DNA of 16,404 bases, from positions 1-16,404 of the forward strand of contig JAPUIP010000263.1 of the NCBI GenBank assembly GCA_027296925.1, in the 5' to 3' direction. Source of the stretch: Candidatus Poribacteria bacterium. Lineage in GTDB: Bacteria; Poribacteria; WGA-4E; PCPOR2b. Below the pieces are notes generated by a model. It did no database searches, was not told where the DNA came from, and saw nothing but the letters and a program-made list of their open reading frames with translations. Of this stretch, positions 15,064 to 16,404 are shown one piece after another. The position numbers and the translations under genes are program-made. Within the stretch, counting starts at the first letter, position 1. Each line of letters opens with the position of its first letter.

Positions 15064-16404
15064 ATGAGTAAGATAACACAGTCGACACAAATTGCCGTTA
15101 TTGGTGGAGGTCCCGGTGGCTATACCGCCGCGTTTATGGCGGGCGATCTGGGCATGCAGGTTACCTTGATAGATCTCGAACCGAATCCGGGAGGGGTCTG
15201 CCTGTATCGCGGTTGCATACCGTCCAAAGCCCTGCTCCATCTGGCAAAAGTGATCGCCGATTCACGCGAAGCGGTTCATTGGGGAATCGACTTCGGTGAA
15301 CCGACCATTCATCTCGACCGCATACGCGCCTGGAAGGAAGGTGTGGTTGGGCAAATGACCCGGGGCCTTGGCGAGCTCTGTAAGCGCCGGCGGGTGGAAT
15401 TCATTCAAGGCCAGGCGAGTTTCCTGGACGCCAGGACCTTGCGCATTGAACAGGACCGTGCGGAAGCCAAAACGCTATCTTTCGAGCATGCCATCCTGGC
15501 GACCGGTTCTCAGCCCAAAACAATTCCCAACCAGCCTCCGAACAGTCCGCACATTCTCGATTCAACAGGCGCGCTGGAGTTTCGTGAGATCCCCTCAAAT
15601 ATGTTGGTGGTTGGCGGGGGCTACATCGGGCTGGAGTTGGGGACGGTTTACGCCGCTCTGGGAAGCAAAGTCTCTGTAGTGGAGATGACCCCCGGTTTAC
15701 TGCCGGGCGTTGACCGCGATCTGGTGAATGTCCTTTCAAGACGTGTGAGGAAGCAGTTGCACGCGATTATGCTCAACACCAAAGTTGCTGAGATGAAGGC
15801 GGAAGCGAATGGCATCCGGATTCGATTTGAAGGGGAAGGTATCGAGGAACCGGAACAGGTTTTTGAGAAGATCCTTGTTGCTGTCGGGCGCCAGCCGAAT
15901 ACAAACGGCCTCGGGTTAGAAAACACGGCCGTGGCGGTGGATGAGAGAGGATTCGTGCGAGTTGACCCGCAGCGACGGACGACCACGCCTTCGATTTACG
16001 CGATCGGGGACATCACCGGTGAACCGATGCTCGCACACAAAGCCGCCCATGAAGGACGTGTAGCGGCTGAAGCGATTGCGGGACGCAAAATTGTCTTTGA
16101 ACCGCGAGCGATACCGGCGGTCGTCTTCACGGACCCCGAGATCGCCTGGTGCGGTTTGACCGAAACACAAGCGGAGCAGGAGAGCCATTCGGTGGAGATC
16201 TGTCGTTTCCCCTGGGGCGCTTCCGGCAGGGCGACGACTTTGGGTCGCAATGATGGCCTGACCAAGCTCATCGTTGATCCGAAAACTGAACAGGTGCTCG
16301 GTGTCGGAATTGTCGGCCCCGGCGCCGGCGAGTTGATTGCTGAAGGCGCCCTCGCGGTTGAAATGGCAGCGGTCGCTGCCGATATGCAGTGGACGATTCA
16401 CCCC
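15064..16404 (+). CDS. lpdA: Dihydrolipoamide dehydrogenase E3 (3' end cut by window edge)
   Basis: E3 is an FAD enzyme that reoxidises the dihydrolipoyl group of E2 and reduces NAD+. The frame is open from the ATG at 15064 to the last base (447 codons). A full enzyme has about 460-475 residues, so only the end of the dimerisation domain is missing. Visible in order are the FAD-binding GGGPGGY (14-20), the redox disulfide Cys46 and Cys51 in GGVCLYRGCIPSK, ATGSQP closing the FAD domain, the NAD-binding VVGGGYIGLELG, the second FAD motif YAIGDITGEPMLAHKA, and the start of the interface domain (AVVFTDPEIAWCG). The window stops at WTIHP, just where the catalytic His-Glu pair of the partner active site (HPHPTLSE in the family) begins. 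The disulfide spacer reads LYRG rather than the common NVG-type form. It starts 44 bases after the E2 stop, with no clear Shine-Dalgarno. Confidence 0.95.
   Translation, partial: MSKITQSTQIAVIGGGPGGYTAAFMAGDLGMQVTLIDLEPNPGGVCLYRGCIPSKALLHLAKVIADSREAVHWGIDFGEPTIHLDRIRAWKEGVVGQMTRGLGELCKRRRVEFIQGQASFLDARTLRIEQDRAEAKTLSFEHAILATGSQPKTIPNQPPNSPHILDSTGALEFREIPSNMLVVGGGYIGLELGTVYAALGSKVSVVEMTPGLLPGVDRDLVNVLSRRVRKQLHAIMLNTKVAEMKAEANGIRIRFEGEGIEEPEQVFEKILVAVGRQPNTNGLGLENTAVAVDERGFVRVDPQRRTTTPSIYAIGDITGEPMLAHKAAHEGRVAAEAIAGRKIVFEPRAIPAVVFTDPEIAWCGLTETQAEQESHSVEICRFPWGASGRATTLGRNDGLTKLIVDPKTEQVLGVGIVGPGAGELIAEGALAVEMAAVAADMQWTIHP

Overview
The window is a tightly packed run of thirteen genes and one gene remnant, all on the + strand. 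The largest non-coding gap is about 80 bases. The host is a diderm (Gram-negative) bacterium: the window encodes an outer-membrane barrel assembly protein (BamA) with five POTRA domains, a Skp/OmpH periplasmic chaperone, an LpxD lipid A acyltransferase and a Lol-type lipoprotein release transporter. Base composition looks moderate, and some starts have clear Shine-Dalgarno sites while others have none. Gene order in the first half resembles the lysS-lolC-lolD-bamA-ompH-lpxD order I recall from deltaproteobacteria. The insertions and protein variants suggest a deep-branching or uncultivated phylum instead (a Poribacteria-like lineage is a low-confidence guess). I cannot fix the taxon from the sequence alone.

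Region 1 (1-8586) is an envelope-biogenesis block. It holds the C-terminal nine-tenths of class II lysyl-tRNA synthetase (cut by the left edge), a LolC/E-family permease with an extra membrane insertion, its LolD ATPase (8-base overlap), a class IV branched-chain aminotransferase, BamA, Skp/OmpH and LpxD. LolCD would send lipoproteins towards the outer membrane, BamA with Skp would fold outer-membrane barrels, and LpxD would make lipid A.

Region 2 (8564-10492) stands where fabZ and lpxA often follow lpxD. Here there is a NodB-type polysaccharide deacetylase that overlaps or abuts lpxD, then an integral-membrane UbiA-family prenyltransferase whose substrate is unclear.

Region 3 (10542-16404) encodes the pyruvate dehydrogenase complex: a homodimeric-type E1 (aceE), a single-lipoyl E2 (aceF-like) and an E3 dihydrolipoamide dehydrogenase cut by the right edge. 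Between E1 and E2 lie a 102-residue protein with an N-terminal coiled coil and then a 20-codon ORF with its own Shine-Dalgarno site. The 20 codons read as the first strand and first catalytic Asp motif of a PIN-domain (VapC-like) nuclease. The ORF ends in an ATGA overlap with the E2 start. This looks like a decayed toxin-antitoxin-type pair whose nuclease was deleted down to a short leader, and it is the most interesting point in the window.
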